A stretch of DNA of 64,000 nt from Sipunculus nudus (Eukaryota > Annelida > Sipuncula > Golfingiida > Sipunculidae). The position numbers were made by a program, and so were the translations under genes. The number at the start of each line of letters is the position of its first letter. Position 1 is the first letter of the stretch. Below are positions 11,812-26,800 of this stretch, in pieces. The notes under the pieces are model-generated. The model was not told the origin of the DNA, made no database searches, and worked only from the letters and a program-made list of their open reading frames with translations. The stretch is taken from contig CM049306.1 of the NCBI GenBank assembly GCA_026874595.1, forward strand, positions 89,074,642 through 89,138,641. The letters are read 5' to 3'.

Positions 11812-14800
11812 GTAAATACAAATGTATGTTTATGATAAATTTTGGCGTTAAAGTCTTGAGGGATGTAACAATGCATTGAAGAATTGATGCATTGAATTGC
11901 AAGCCCTAAATTAAATTGAAATCAGTTATGAACCTCTAAATAGATTCATTTCAATTTTTTTTTTTTTTTGCATGTACCATACCCAAGTCCTCTGTGAGCT
12001 CTCAAATTACTGAGCAGTTTGTGATGTCAAAGCTCTTTTTCATATATGACATCTAAATCTACTTTAAATGTTCCCTGGTAGACCAGTCCACTCGCATAGA
12101 AACATACATGGCAGCAACAAACGGAGGGAGAGCTACATTTTCCTTCTATTTGCTGAAATTTACTTACATCCATTTTGGTAAACTCGCTTTCATTTTGCAA
12201 AATGTCTGAAATATACTACTGGAGTAAGAATGTAATCAAGAATTGAATAAAAGGTAAAGAATCAATAACTGCAAGTTTGCATCGATTCTAAGGGCCATCA
12301 GAAGTCACAGGCCTAACAGTCATGAATGCCTTTATACACGCCAGTCATATGTCCATCTGTTAACTTTTAGGGTCGCCGATATAACTTACTGGGGCTTAGA
12401 TGGATTTTCACAAAACTCACCATAACTAATTACTGGGAGATTATTTCTCCCCAGTTTGATTATGGGCAACATCCATGCATATTTAATAAGGTCACGGGTC
12501 ACTAGGCACTTGTGGTTTCATTGTGATAACTTATGAAGAATATGAAGGATTTTGATAAAACTCATAAGAAATGTTAATCAATAAAATATTTCGCCTAAGT
12601 TCGATTTCCAGCAAAATCCATGCATATTTAATGAGGTCAGAGGTCACCACATTTTTAGGCACTTTGGTGAATTACCAAAAATCCTTTGGATTTTCATGAA
12701 ACTCACTATACATATTTACCAATAGGGTTTCTCACCTGAATAACTTTTCATCAAAATTCACACATATTTAATGAGGTCAGAGGTCACCAGATACACAACA
12801 GGCGTATTATGCACATTCGCGGTGCTCTTGTTACTAGGTATTATTTAAGCCGTAGTCATATATTCACCAATCATATATGGTAAGTCATGGTGCTGGATAT
12901 TGAGGCCATCCTTAGGGGGTCCTTGGTAAGTTTTGCTGCAAACTTTACCAGGTTATGATGATTTGTGAAAATCCAGAGGATGTTAAGGTTGTTTTTCAAA
13001 AGTTTAAAATATCTGTAGATCACCATCTATAACAATATGATTAATGGGGTATTATCAACAGTACTATGAATGTCTGACTTGCACTATACAGAAAAAAATG
13101 GTAATAATGTAACATGTTCTTTCAATATGCAACACGGTTTCATAGCTTTAGCATTTTTTGTACAGAAAAAATATATAAAGTGCCAAGTTCTCTGTCCTTA
13201 TTTACTCAAAAGATACAGCACTTGTATAGTTTTGGTTTTCAACACAGATTTTATATTCTATCTGCTCTTATTGTTATGGATATAAATTAAAGGAGTTTAT
13301 AGTGTTTACCAAAGCCAAATTGGGAAGAATATTTTTAAAATATATCAATTCTTACAACATGATCAGCTTTGAAACTTTGTATTATGAAACTTTCTTTACT
13401 TTCAGTTGATGCAGGAATGGTTTTGTCAGTTCAGTGATGAGCAAAAGAACTTATTACTCAAAGACCTGCTGGTCAGTACCTTTATGTTTACTCAAATAAA
13501 ATATCCACAGAATCATTTAAGGAGGTAAAGTTTCTCTCTATCAGGGAAATTAGGTGGCTCTCTGGCATTGTTTTCCCTACAGTTTGATCACTTAATCTTG
13601 AAGAATTATCTTTCTGAGACACATGTAAAGATTTGTCTTACCAAGTTTACATAGAAAAAGTACTCTGCTGTATCTGTGATTACCAATATATATCAAATGG
13701 CCCACAAACATTATCTACAATACTTCTTTGCATTTTTGCTAAGAATTTGCATTGAACATTAATTTATATGGGCAAAGACCTGACCAAAATTTCATAAGCC
13801 TGACCTAGTATTGTAAGATCACTAGTTCACCCATTTTCACTTAGATTCTGACTAGGTGCTTTCTGAGATAGCAGTGGTTTAATTTGACTGTGCTGTTTAA
13901 GGTTTTTGACCCAACCACCTTATGCTCTGCCCCTTTTTCTTAATTATGCTAATGAGCCCCAGAAAAGCTCCTACACAGAAGGCATTCCATGTCAATGGTT
14001 GTGAGACAGTAGTAACGTCACAAAGACGTATCAAAGGTTGGTCATGTATGACATCATCAGCTGGAATTGCTTGTTTATATTTGTTTTTCAGTGATGAATA
14101 TATCGCAATCATTGTAAAGTGTTTTGCAATATTTTAGATTATTTGTCTCATACGAATTCAGTGTAAGGTAAGACACTATTATTCCACTATTATGGTGGAA
14201 TAGCTCCTGCAACCTTTGGCCTAGACCTTTTTAGACTGTCTCCTTTGTATAAAATTTATCCCACAAAAAATTGTTGACAGGGATACTGGTACAGACAACG
14301 TGTGTTTTATTTGGGAGAGTCACCCAAATTATGCAAAATTAGCAACTGTTAGGTGATTTACCATTTACATTGCCAACAGTAACTTGATTGGTTGCTTGAA
14401 ACAGCTTTGTTCATGTTTATTCATTGAATGAATATGTGATTAAGGTCATGGTTAGGTCACTTGTACACAATTCTTCAACAGGAGCTGTGTGACCTGCCCC
14501 AGCATCACCTGTTGTCTCTGGAGATTGGTGATCGACCTCATGAAGGCTGCCCGCCCAATTGCCAGGACATTCTGACGTGGTTGCCGAGAACCATCACCCT
14601 CTACATCCTGTCCATGCTTGACCCAGGTTGGTATTATATAGCTAGGAAATTAAAGAACTAAAGCATTTGGTCATCCGTAAATAATATATTTACAAGAACT
14701 GAAATAAATCCATGGACAATCCTAGTGTCAACAGCTGATCATTTATTTCCATATTATTAACAGTGGCTGGACAGATTGGTGATTCTCATTTTACTTTTTA

Positions 14801-17800
14801 CTACTTGTCCTTATAGATTTGCAAGTTTGTTGTCACATTTTCAATATCTACATTCACTTTGTTTTTTTTGTCAGCAGAGTAGAGGTCTAATTCTCCTTCG
14901 TTTTAACTGCAGCTTTGTTTAGCAAGTTTTTGCATGGTTCACCACCAGGACTGGCACATTTCTAAGAATATCATCAGACTATTGAGAGTGTGGAATCATA
15001 TCATACATAAGGCTCAAGTTTTGATAAACTTTTATAATATATCAGAATTTACGTTATCAATATTCATTGAAATGAAGATGTAGTCCAGTTTAGGAGCAGC
15101 ATTGAGGGTGCCAAATGAGGCATGTCAGTACATTTTTAACTGTCCATGAATCAGCATTGTGTTTTAGCATATGAATAGAAACTGTACAGTTGAAATAAAT
15201 TCATTAAACAGCAAGAATACTCGAAGATCTTGCTTGAGACATTTAAATTAGAAACTGATAATTGGTAAACATACAATATCATAATGTTTGCAGATTCTTG
15301 CTTAGTATATTTGTAAGATAACCCTTTGCCATATTGAAATATTTGCATTTGTTATGAAAAGAACTGGCTGTTATACATAAAAATTCATGAATGCAAATAT
15401 TATTACTTGATGGAACAAATTTAAATAGCGGGTGGGGGGGGAGAGATAGGTACATTTGAAAACATCCAAAGTAAACTTCATTATGCTTGTTTAATATCCC
15501 TTTATTTATGAATTTTCTATGCACAACAATTATCAGTCCAATGCATTTATCCTCATAATACCAGAAATAAGTGTTAAGACCTCTAGATTGTACAGTTTAG
15601 TATAACAAATTTATATTTAAATTTATATATTAGATTTAGTTAATAGTCAAATGATATAATTGTTATTTGCAACCAGGCTTAGCAGTAGGGGTTGTGTACT
15701 TGAGATAACACTTTTATCTGGACAAACAAGTATGCAACTTTGATGTGGTCAGACAAGTGCGCCGACCAGCTGACCATCATGAGTTAATTAATTAGGTCTC
15801 AGGCACCTGTGATCACACTCACCAGTTCAAAGTTTGCCTGGCCCTATGTTTACACATGACATGCTTGGGAAATGATCACTGGTCAGCGGTTTTGACAGAG
15901 ACCGCTTTGATCTTGAGTTAGTGCAGCCTGAAACTGTGTGTCAAGAAGACAAAGAAACTACATTACACTACACTACAGCATTAGACACTATACTAAGCCC
16001 TGTGCATGCATCCCACCACTTACCAAAATACATCATTGTAGATACTTCACCCTTTCTGCTTGTAGTGAGCCTGTGCCATGCATCGGCTGTGTGTACTTCC
16101 TGGAATGAGTTAGCGACTGAGCCGTGTCTGTGGCGAGAGCTGTGTGTCCTTCCAAAATGGAGGCTGTCACAGCTGGGAGAGGAAAAGCAGCTGATTCAGC
16201 ACCTTCAGGCAGATGGATCTGTCAGGGTAAGTGTTGTGTCCAAGGAGAAGTTCCCACAGGACTTAGAATTTAAACCCCAAAGTTTAATTTGCTATGTGGC
16301 ACAAAAATTGTCAGGAATTTTCCTGCTGACTTGTTAACATTGACAGCAAGGTCATTTCAGATCACTAGTGTCCACACCAGTTTAACTGATATCATAATAG
16401 TTTATTTTACTGAGTATGGTACATTACTGTGGGAAATCTTTTATATTTACATAATAGTGATGGGCTGATTGGGTGATGCGAACAATCTAATGATCGATCT
16501 TGCAGTGCCATAATCAATTACAAACTTTTGCACTTAACTTTGGCTTTGTGATGTGGAAATGTGTTCTTTTATATACATTATGCAAGCAAACTTGAGCAAG
16601 GTCTGCATTTACTAAAAAATGTTACTATATAGACATGTACAATATAGAATTATGACATTATTAGCCTGCATGTAGACCTACTTGTCGGTGGAGATGAGGG
16701 ACTGGTCTATATATGGTCCAAAAGTTCATACTTCTAAACAACCAAGTATTTCTGACCGTTGGTCAGTAGAGGTCAACCAATTTTTACTGATGATCGATCA
16801 TGAAATTGTCAGATGGATACTATTTTACTATTTTGTTATGAATATATGTTAATTGCAAAACCAGGAGTAAGATGTGATGATTGCACCAAGATTGTGGCAT
16901 AAATTACCATATTTAGAAAGTGAGAAAATTTTTAATTCATGAATGATTTAGGAAATGTTATTAATTTCAGTGGAAGCAAGTGTTTGCAGAGCGTTATCAT
17001 TTACGCACAAATTGGTTAAAGGGGCGATGCCATGTCAGGACATTTGAAGGACATACACAAGGTTGGTCTGAATGTTAATAATTGGGTTACAGGTAAAGAG
17101 GTACACAGTAACAATGACAAGACTTAATATACCTGTGAAAGAGTGTACCAGTATTGACATACTGATTTTAGTTCTCAGTTTACTATAAACATATACAAGA
17201 TCTTTGCCATAGTCTTTTAAAAGGAAGGACTGATATTGCCATTGTCTGAGTTTCAATTGTTTTTCAAAGAAATTTAACAGATTATTGAATGTTCAATGGT
17301 TAAAAGGTCATTTTATGTAAATTAATTTTGGGTTTGACACCTAGTATAGTATTAGCGGACCATGTACCAGGAAGTTGCTGTACATGAGCTTCGATATTTG
17401 TATTTTTACTATAACTTGCCAGAATTTGATGGATTTTCATGAAACTCCTGCTTGTCACCTCTGTAGTATTTTTTACAAGTTCGATGCATGTATGCATAAT
17501 GAGGCCAGGGGTCAAGGAACTTCCTTATGATGTCACTGTGATAAATCAACAGAAATGTAATGCAGTTTGATGGGTTCAAATTGTGCATTTTTGCAATGCC
17601 CATGTTTTGCATGACATTGCTCACAGAAACAAACATTGACAAATCATTTGATGAACTACAGTGAAACTCAAAATAGAAAGCTTCTACAAAACTGATATTC
17701 CCATGTAAATCTGTCATGATAATTTCTGGTACTGGTATTGTACCTATATATAATACAACTTTATATTTTCAACTTTGCAGGGGTCTCCTGTGTCCAGTTT

Positions 17801-20800
17801 GATGAAACTAGAATCGTTAGTGGGTCTTCCGACAAGACTATTAAAGTAAGTTATCATTGACATAGGTGGATAATATGTACTACTCTGTCCATCATTCACA
17901 CTGGTAATGCATGTATAAATCTGGTATGTATAATTCATTAATATACAAACTGTTGAGCATCATTTAATAGGAAAGCTCAGGGGACAAGGTTTTGTTAGGA
18001 TAAATGATCACTAGGATATGCGTTTCCTATGATTGCCAATGCCCCCAAGCACCAGACTTTATCAGAGACTGCCAGGTGCAAATTAATGAAACTATTCCAA
18101 AATAAATGTTGGCAACACTGGTTTGTTAATGTTTTCAGCATCAATTAAAGCAATTCAGTATTATAAAAAAAATGAAAACAAAATTTTATTTGGCATGTTA
18201 TGTTGACTGAATAACAGGGCCAGGAATACCATGTGACAGGCATTGATTAGAAATATGTGCCTGAAACATAATAAAATATATTGTAACCTTTGAGATGCCA
18301 CCCAGCACTGTCACTTCTTCATGAGGCACCTGGAGGGCTGTAAAGTGTAAAACTGACCTGTTCAGATAAGCACTCTCTCTGCTGGGGTTCCTCGAGTTTT
18401 CATCATTTACATCATTCAACAGTTTATAAGAGCATTTTATAATTATCATAAAAGAACTTTTGTGTCCACCTAAGTGGAAGGTACCACTGATTGCTATTCT
18501 AATTATGTGTGATATTTAAGAAAATAAAGTATAAAGGAAAGAAATTTCTTTACAGTGAGCCTGCAGCTCACTCAAAATTAAGTGAGTGTAATGTAAAAAA
18601 AGTGTACCTGGTAGATTATTGAATGAGATAGTAATTATGCAGTTTTATGGATAACACTGGTCACATAAAGTCATATATATATTAAAACTTCCAAATTTAG
18701 GTCTGGAACATTCGCACAAATACTCCCTGGCTAGTCCAGACCCTGGTGGGTCATTCTGGAACAGTTCGCTGTCTTCATCTTGACGGTAACCGTCTGGTCA
18801 GTGGCTCCACAGACAGAACTATAAAGGTAGGTTATAGCTGTCTCTCATGTCAGAGTGAAGTAACTTCTACCTACACAAAGGTAGATTATAGCCATTGATT
18901 AAGATAATTGACTTCAGGGTCCAGTTGCAGTAACATTATATTGGACTTAAGCCCAGTAGCAGGCCTAAATACCATTTTGACATCTTAATAGTAACCATAG
19001 TGACATACAGATGTCCCTTATCTTAAGTCATCTACATGACTAAGTCACCTTCTTGCAACACACATGGCACACCTGTAGGTAAAAAATGCAACATTCGCAA
19101 TGTTGATCTGATCTCACCAGTTCTGGCACAGAGCTAAGAATTGGACCAATGAGAGCAGGTGTTTCAGAGAAATAAGGCCACTAAGAGCGAGTGTTGTATG
19201 TTTAAAATGTGGAGATGATGCACAATGTGATCACATGCTCTCATTGGTCTGATTACAATTCTTTGCTCTGTGCCCATCCTGGTGTTCAGACCCAGAGAAC
19301 CTTTGCTGCTCAAAGCAGTGGTTAAATACAAAAGGAGACCTGGGAAAAGTGCAGTGTAAAACCGCTGCTAAGGAGTATACTACCAAAGTAAAATCCATTT
19401 TCATAAACAGTTGTTGAAAATATGTTAACAGCTTCATACATGTCTTTTAAAGTTATTAATATTGGCTGTGTTGAACAGTTTCTTCCACTTTGTACTGAAA
19501 GTTTTAGATAAGTGTTTGTTTTGTTATGTGTTATGATCTGTAGTAAGCATTGTTGTAATAAAATATATTTGTTCTATGGTTTCTTGTATTACTGCTCTGA
19601 TGCTGTGTCTCAGGTGATCATAGTGTTGTCTGTTTTCTGCTGTAGGTTTGGGATCTGTCTACTCATCATGACTGGACCAGTATTGCCTGCAAGGTCACCA
19701 TGGTGGGTCACACAGACACAGTTCGATGCCTTCAGGTACATAATCCTGAATGTCAGTAACCCATTGTTTGACTGACTGTTGTTGTGATCACATGAATTCT
19801 AATGACATTTTGTACATCAAGATACAGTTGTTGACCCAGTTGTGGCTCTGTGGACTGAGAGCTTACAGCACTTGTGCTGAGTACTTCTGACGCTATATAT
19901 TTGGTGCCTGTCCGCTATATATTTGGTGCCTGTCCGTGTGACTTGGTTACACTCACGATTGTTTCAGCATGCCAGCTGCATGTATTATATTTCAGCTTAT
20001 GCGCGAGGAGGTCAGCAGTGATGATGTATTACATACGCACCACTGGCTGAAACAATCACACAGGCTCACTAGGACAGTTGGCCAAGACACAAGGACTAAA
20101 GTACTCAGAACAGTGCTGCTCAAACTGTTGTATGTGCTCTGTCTGCAAGATAAATAAAGGCAGAAGGCTCTGGCTCTGTACATACTACAGAGTCACAACT
20201 GGCTCTAATTAAGATGCAAACACTCCAATCTCTGGTTTTAGTTCACTATTTCATTTATTCATACAAGGCTTCATTTCAAGGGCAATGTAATGTCAATATT
20301 CTATCTTATAGTGCATATGAGAGTTTTCTTTTCATTTAGTTCAGAACTAGACATCTGAATAAAGAGAACTTTTAATGTTATTCAGAAATCACATATTCAA
20401 TTGATCACACAGTTCACACTCTTATAATACTCTTGCTGATGCTTAAATATTTTATTCTATTTAAAAAGGTGTAATGCCAATGATCTTTACCCCTTACTCT
20501 TCATTAGTTACACAAATTACACAATGAACAGATCAAACATTAATACATGTGTACATAAATCCACATGTACAGTTCTAGCTGCAGACTTCTCTTGAAAACC
20601 TGTCATTCCTTTGCTCAAATCAGATGTAGCAAAGTGAATTAAAGTTTCACAATTGTATTCTTACTTTTCATGATTTTACTCATATCCATATGAGTAATAA
20701 AATGTTACATACAGCTGTATTATATTAATCTTGTACTGATTGAATCAGGTGAAGGGAGACAAGGTGATCAGTGGATCATATGACAAATCTCTCAAACTGT

Positions 20801-23800
20801 GGGACATAAAGAGTGGCCAGTGTAAGAAAACATTAAGGTAGGTAATATATGATATATATTATAAATATTATTAGAAATCTGCATTTTAATGAATGCAAGC
20901 CTCTGCCATTCATTTATCTTGCCCACTTCCCAGGTTCCTTTGTGCATAAGTGACTGGATCTAGATCATGTGGTTGATCACTGCAGTAATTTAATCAGTTC
21001 TTCAGTGGTCCATTCCTACAATGCCCTGAAAATTTCATGAGATTCCGTTCATGATTGCAAGAGTTATAATGTGAACAAACAAACACACACACAAACAGGA
21101 ATGAACGCATACCCTCCTTGCAGAAGTAATAATTAATTGCCAAGAGATTTGATTTATATATAAATTGGTTGAAATGATGTCAGGACCTTTGAAGGATATG
21201 CACAAGGTGAAAGTTAGGATTTGCAAGGAATATAAAAAGATTACCGAAAACCTTGTTGACATCTTGATTCTCATCATTTAAAAGGTACGATAGCTTGGAC
21301 CATGGTTTGTGTTCACTTAAAATTACCAAGTGGTTGAGAATGCAGCACCTTTTAAAGTAGCCATGTCTGAATGTTAACTTTGGCTTTTTACAACTGTCAA
21401 TGTAGTTGTTTATAAATTGGTTACGATAGTTGATTTATGTATTTTGTGATGAAAGGAGAAAATATTACGATTGGAAAATGAAGTCCTTGTCTTTGGGTAA
21501 AATTAACTGTGGTGGTTAAAACACATAGAAATGTGGAGATGTGGAAGATATCTCACTTATAGTCAGAGATTCAGGTTTCACAACTTATGGTGAACAGACC
21601 TAATGGTCAAATTGTTATCATTTTTTGGTGATGGTTACATTGCACTTGGCTTATTAAGACGACGGTTCATTGATAAATGAACTGTGTGATTGTTAAAAAC
21701 ATGACTACATATTTCATTATATATGCTTCGTGTCTGTAAAACACACGATTGATGTTTGAGTTTTGATTTATTCCTGTAGGGGTCATGATGCTGCTGTTCT
21801 TTGTGTACAGTTTGATGACACAAAAATAATATCAGGGTCAGCGGACAAGACCATCAAGGTAACGATTTACTGATTATTATACGCTCATCTCATTACAGGA
21901 GTATAATGGTAGTCTGTCTATCTGTCCGTTAACTTTTAGTGTCACTGCGATAAATTACCAGGGCTTGGATGGATTTTCCCGAAACTCACCATAAGTACTT
22001 ACCAGCAGATTATCTTGCCCGAGTTTGATCATGGGTTACATCCACACATATTTAACAGGGTCACTGGTAACTCGGCTACCTTGTGGTGTCACCGCGATAA
22101 CTTACGAAGAATATGAAGGATTTTGATAAAACTCTTCAGAAATGTTAATTTATAAAATTTCTGGCCTAAGTTCGCATTCCAGGAAAATCCATGCATATTT
22201 AATGAGGTCAGAGGTGACCACACTTTGGAGGAATCTTGGTGACTTTCCAAAAATCCTATAGATTTTCATGAAACCCATTATACATATTTATCAATAGTTT
22301 CTCACCTGAATTACATTCTCATCAAATTCAAAAATATATAATGAGGCCAGATGTCACCAGGTACACAATGGACCTAATATGCATGTATGTGGTGCTCTTG
22401 TTTTATTTTTGACTCTTTACATTGGGCAATGTTTTTAACTCTGATTTTTGTTCTTCAGATGATATCTTGACATTCATAAACTCATGGAGTTTTCCTTTAA
22501 GGTTGTAATGTTTGTAACATCATGGATTGCTCCTTTTAAGTATCTTTGTTTGTAATTTCATGAATATCAAGTTTAAGAAAACATGTAGTTGTTTTCTTTT
22601 AAGTTTGAATGTTTGCAATGTGATGGAGTTCTACATGTATTGATAATCTCATGAATATTTTGTTTTTAATTTTGTTGTTATGTCAAGGATGTTTTCTTTT
22701 AGATTGTGGTGTTTGTAAAATCATAGAAGTATTATTATTTTCTTGGCATATGTGATCTTATAGATGCTTCATTTTCCATCCAGGCTTGATGTTTGTAATC
22801 TCATGGATCTTTTCTTTTAGGTCTTGATATTTGTAATCTCACTGATTTTGCAGTTTAGACCTTTTAGGTCTTGATATCATGAATGCTTATATGTTATATA
22901 TTTTAGACTTTGTTATGTGTAATCTTATAGCCACTTCATTTCACTTCAGGTTTGGATGTTTGCTGGCCAGTGTGTGATGACACTACATGGGCATCATGGT
23001 GCTGTAACTTGTTTACAGTTTGATGATACAAGAATTATAAGTGGTTCTTTGGACTGTAATCTCAAGTTCTGGGATCTGCATAAAGGCACTTGCATTAACA
23101 CTATAGACTGGAAGGCCTCTGAGGGCCATACAGGGGTTGTGAGGTGGGTGTAAACATGGTATAAATGATCCACCATGAAGTACATTACTTCTACTTGGTG
23201 TAATGTATTATGCCATATTGTATCTGGTACTGTTTATGTTTTATCAGGCCCTGTGAATTGTTTTTTTTTGTTGGTAGTTTAACACTCAGACAACACAACC
23301 TGGTCCATTAAGTTGGACTAGAGAATTTTGCAGTGATGGATTACAGCACAAAGCTTTATTTATTTATTTAACCTCATGTATAGTGCATTCTTTTCATCCA
23401 GTCTTCAATGTTTCCTCCTGAGACCTGCTACTCTGACTATATAAGTTAACATGTGTTACTTACCAATATAATATTAACCGGCTTTTTCCTTAATGCTTTA
23501 AAAATTACCTGAGGGTATCACTACAGTCTGAGGCCCAAAGTGCCAAGGGACTATACAACTGCCAAAAGACCTATATGAAGGCAATACCCAACAAGCAGGT
23601 TTATTTATAATAAATTTATTAAAAAGGCAATGCTTGACATCAACAGCTGAGACCATGTACTGTCACTATTTTCACGAAGTATTCAAGTGAAACAGTTCAA
23701 CAGTGCACATGCATTGGCACCTTCGCACATACAGGGTCCGAATTTGGTGTCAGATTCATTCTGGGGCCATGCATCAAACAGCATATTAACATCACATGCC

Positions 23801-26800
23801 CCATAATTCTTGTTGATTTCTCTCCTGGGGGTTGAGTAACTGAGCGCAGACATTCGGTGCATTGTGTCACTCAGTGCTGCAGGCTTGGGTCAAGTACATG
23901 TACTTGGTACTGTACTTAAGTACAAATATCTGAGTACTTGCCCTGTACTTATACTTGGCACTTTGGTGTGTTTTTCTTTATCTGAATGAATTTAATGATA
24001 AAAGTACTTGTACTTAATTACAGACACTTGTACTTGTACTTAAGTACACCATCAAATTTCTGTACTTGTACTTGTACATGTGAGAAGCTGAAGTACTTGT
24101 ACTGAGTACAGACCCTCTGTACTTGACCCAAGCCTGCAGTGCTGAGATCACATGAATACAATATCATAGTATGTGGAATAAGCTGTATTTTTACCAAAGC
24201 AGTGACAAATGAACCGTGAAAGACGTGTTGTATTGTGTATGCTGGAGGCTCTGTGTCCAGTTGATAATATTTTTTACTGGTCAATGAAGATGAATATCTT
24301 ACTTGCTGCTAACTAAAAATACTGATGAAAACATACAATCCTTAACAGGAGCATTGAGAAAAATTTAATACTTGTAAATCATCAGAATACTGAATATATT
24401 ACTAAATACTGAACATGTTTGGACTCAATAGGTTTTATACTGGATATTTGAAAATGTATTATATAAACAGCATTAGTAAATAAAGTGTGTTTGCTGTACA
24501 TTGCAGGTGCCTGCAGGCAGACAGATGGAAGGTTGTGAGTGCATCAGATGACAGAACATTAAAGGTATAAATTTCCTTTAAAATAAATCACAATAAAAAA
24601 ATCACAATATTCTGGATTCAGATGCAATTTGATATATATTTACAACAAATATTTCAGTTCTTGTCCAAGACAACAAATAAATATGGGGATGACCTTGAAG
24701 TTAAACTTGTCTTACCGTATTTGTTCGTGTACAGGACAACAAATTTTATCATAAAAATATTTTGCAAAGAAGGGGGGCCGTCTTATACAAGGGTACAAGT
24801 TTTTCAGCGTCCTCAGGGCCGCCAAGGATAATTTACGGCAATCAGCATTATTACCTCAGTCGAACTGGACGGCGTGAATATCAGTGATCATGTCTGTATG
24901 GTGGTAATGTACACAGTGCTTTGTTTTTGTTTAAATTTATCGTTTATACATCAGATTTACATGCGCACATAGTTAAATAATTGATAAGTAAAGGTTTGCC
25001 CTTGCCGCATAGACATAGGAATTCTAACGGAATCAGTGTATGAAAGCCCTTCTGACAGAAGAGCCAGTGATTTCCCGCGATTGCTGACGAAATTGCGGAA
25101 CTGACAGACCGAAACAGAATTCCCAATCCTGAAAATATATAAGTTTTAAAGTATATTTTGCCAAAAATATCTTGGCAATTCACTTTAAACAGGTACGCAG
25201 TGATATAATTGTCGATGCCGCTATCAGCTTGCGGGGCTTACCCATGTACTCAAGGTACGAGAGTACAGCGCTCGCGCAAGGGATGCTGGGAACTTGCTAA
25301 TGCCATCCAGTAGCATGTAATATGCATATAAATACAAGGATGATTTTTTTTCATATGGTGCTGTATTTACCGCGTAAAATGTTCACGAATCCAGTGAATG
25401 CGGACGCTGTCAGCTGGCTTGCACACTGACATACACGGAGACTCGCACATGGCATTTCGATTACAAGACAACCAGAAGCGTGTTATAATTATAAATATGA
25501 AGCGGCCTTTCCTCAGGTGACACGAAATTCAATGTTTCTCAAGCTTGTATTATTGGACTACGTCAAGAAATGAATGTAATAAAGTTGTAGAAAGGGACCG
25601 ACTTTCCGCGGGATATAAATATGCTGAATTTACTCACAATTTTGTAACGAAACCCCGGATTTTGTGTGTATATCCTCTAGGGAAATGATCTATTAAATAG
25701 TAACTGAATGGAAACCCTGGTTTCTACAAGGTAACATTGAACTTACACACAGTTAAATGTCGTAAAATAACGTAGTTCACGAAAGTCCTACAGGAGCATT
25801 ACCTATTTACGTTTTTCCTTCCTCACTGGTACAACAGAATAAATTCGAACGTGACCGACGTCGTTTACGCAACGTAATATATTTTGTGGGAAAATTTCGT
25901 GACTGTGACATGGTTGTGGACAGGCCAGGAAAATGTAATTTTCGATTGTTTAAGCTCAACACAGAATAATAAATTAGGAAGTCTAGTTAAGTAGAGCATC
26001 ATGGAAGCCTTGGTTTCGTGCGCTGTCACTTGTCTACCTTAAGCCACTTGTGGATGTGGACGCTGATATGCAGTGGGTGTTTGGGGTGATCTCCCTCAAA
26101 TTATGCAGAGGACTGATATTTCTTTAATGATATAAATTTATCTTTTTTAAAGAGGAAGGTGTCAATGCCCTGTGATGCACATTCTCTTGACATATTAATT
26201 CTTAGTGGGTGCCATCTCCTTGATAATAATTTATTACCCAAATTTGGGCCCTAAAATTGACCCTTTGATGTCTCTTATGATATTAATTTGAATTGTTGCA
26301 TAATACTCATTCTTTGAGTTGTTTAATTAATTCCGTTTTGGTCTGCTCCATACCTTTTTATATTACTTTCCTGTTTTACTTGTAGCATCATGAAAAAATA
26401 TACCACTAACCATTTTAAGAATAAAAAATTATAAAATCCCAATTCAATCATCAGTTTTGAAGTGATCATTATGCTAACAAATTGATCCTCAGTAGCTGGC
26501 AGCTCCAACTTAAGATGCTGAAAAATAATTTGAACCAAAATATGAGGCTCAACATTAGGGGGTCGTCTTATACACAGGGTCGTGTTATACACGCATAAAT
26601 ACGGTAACTTCAGAACTCGGTACCACAGTTTATCGACATTTCTGAGGAAATGAAATGAAGCCCCTGCCCATGACATGAAACCTGACTCCCTTGAACCCCA
26701 TGTTGAATTCATATGAATGATCGAACTTGGAATGATAAAACTTGAAAATGGTGAACTGTATCATGACTTGATGAGACTTCACCACAGCATTTTTAGCTTG

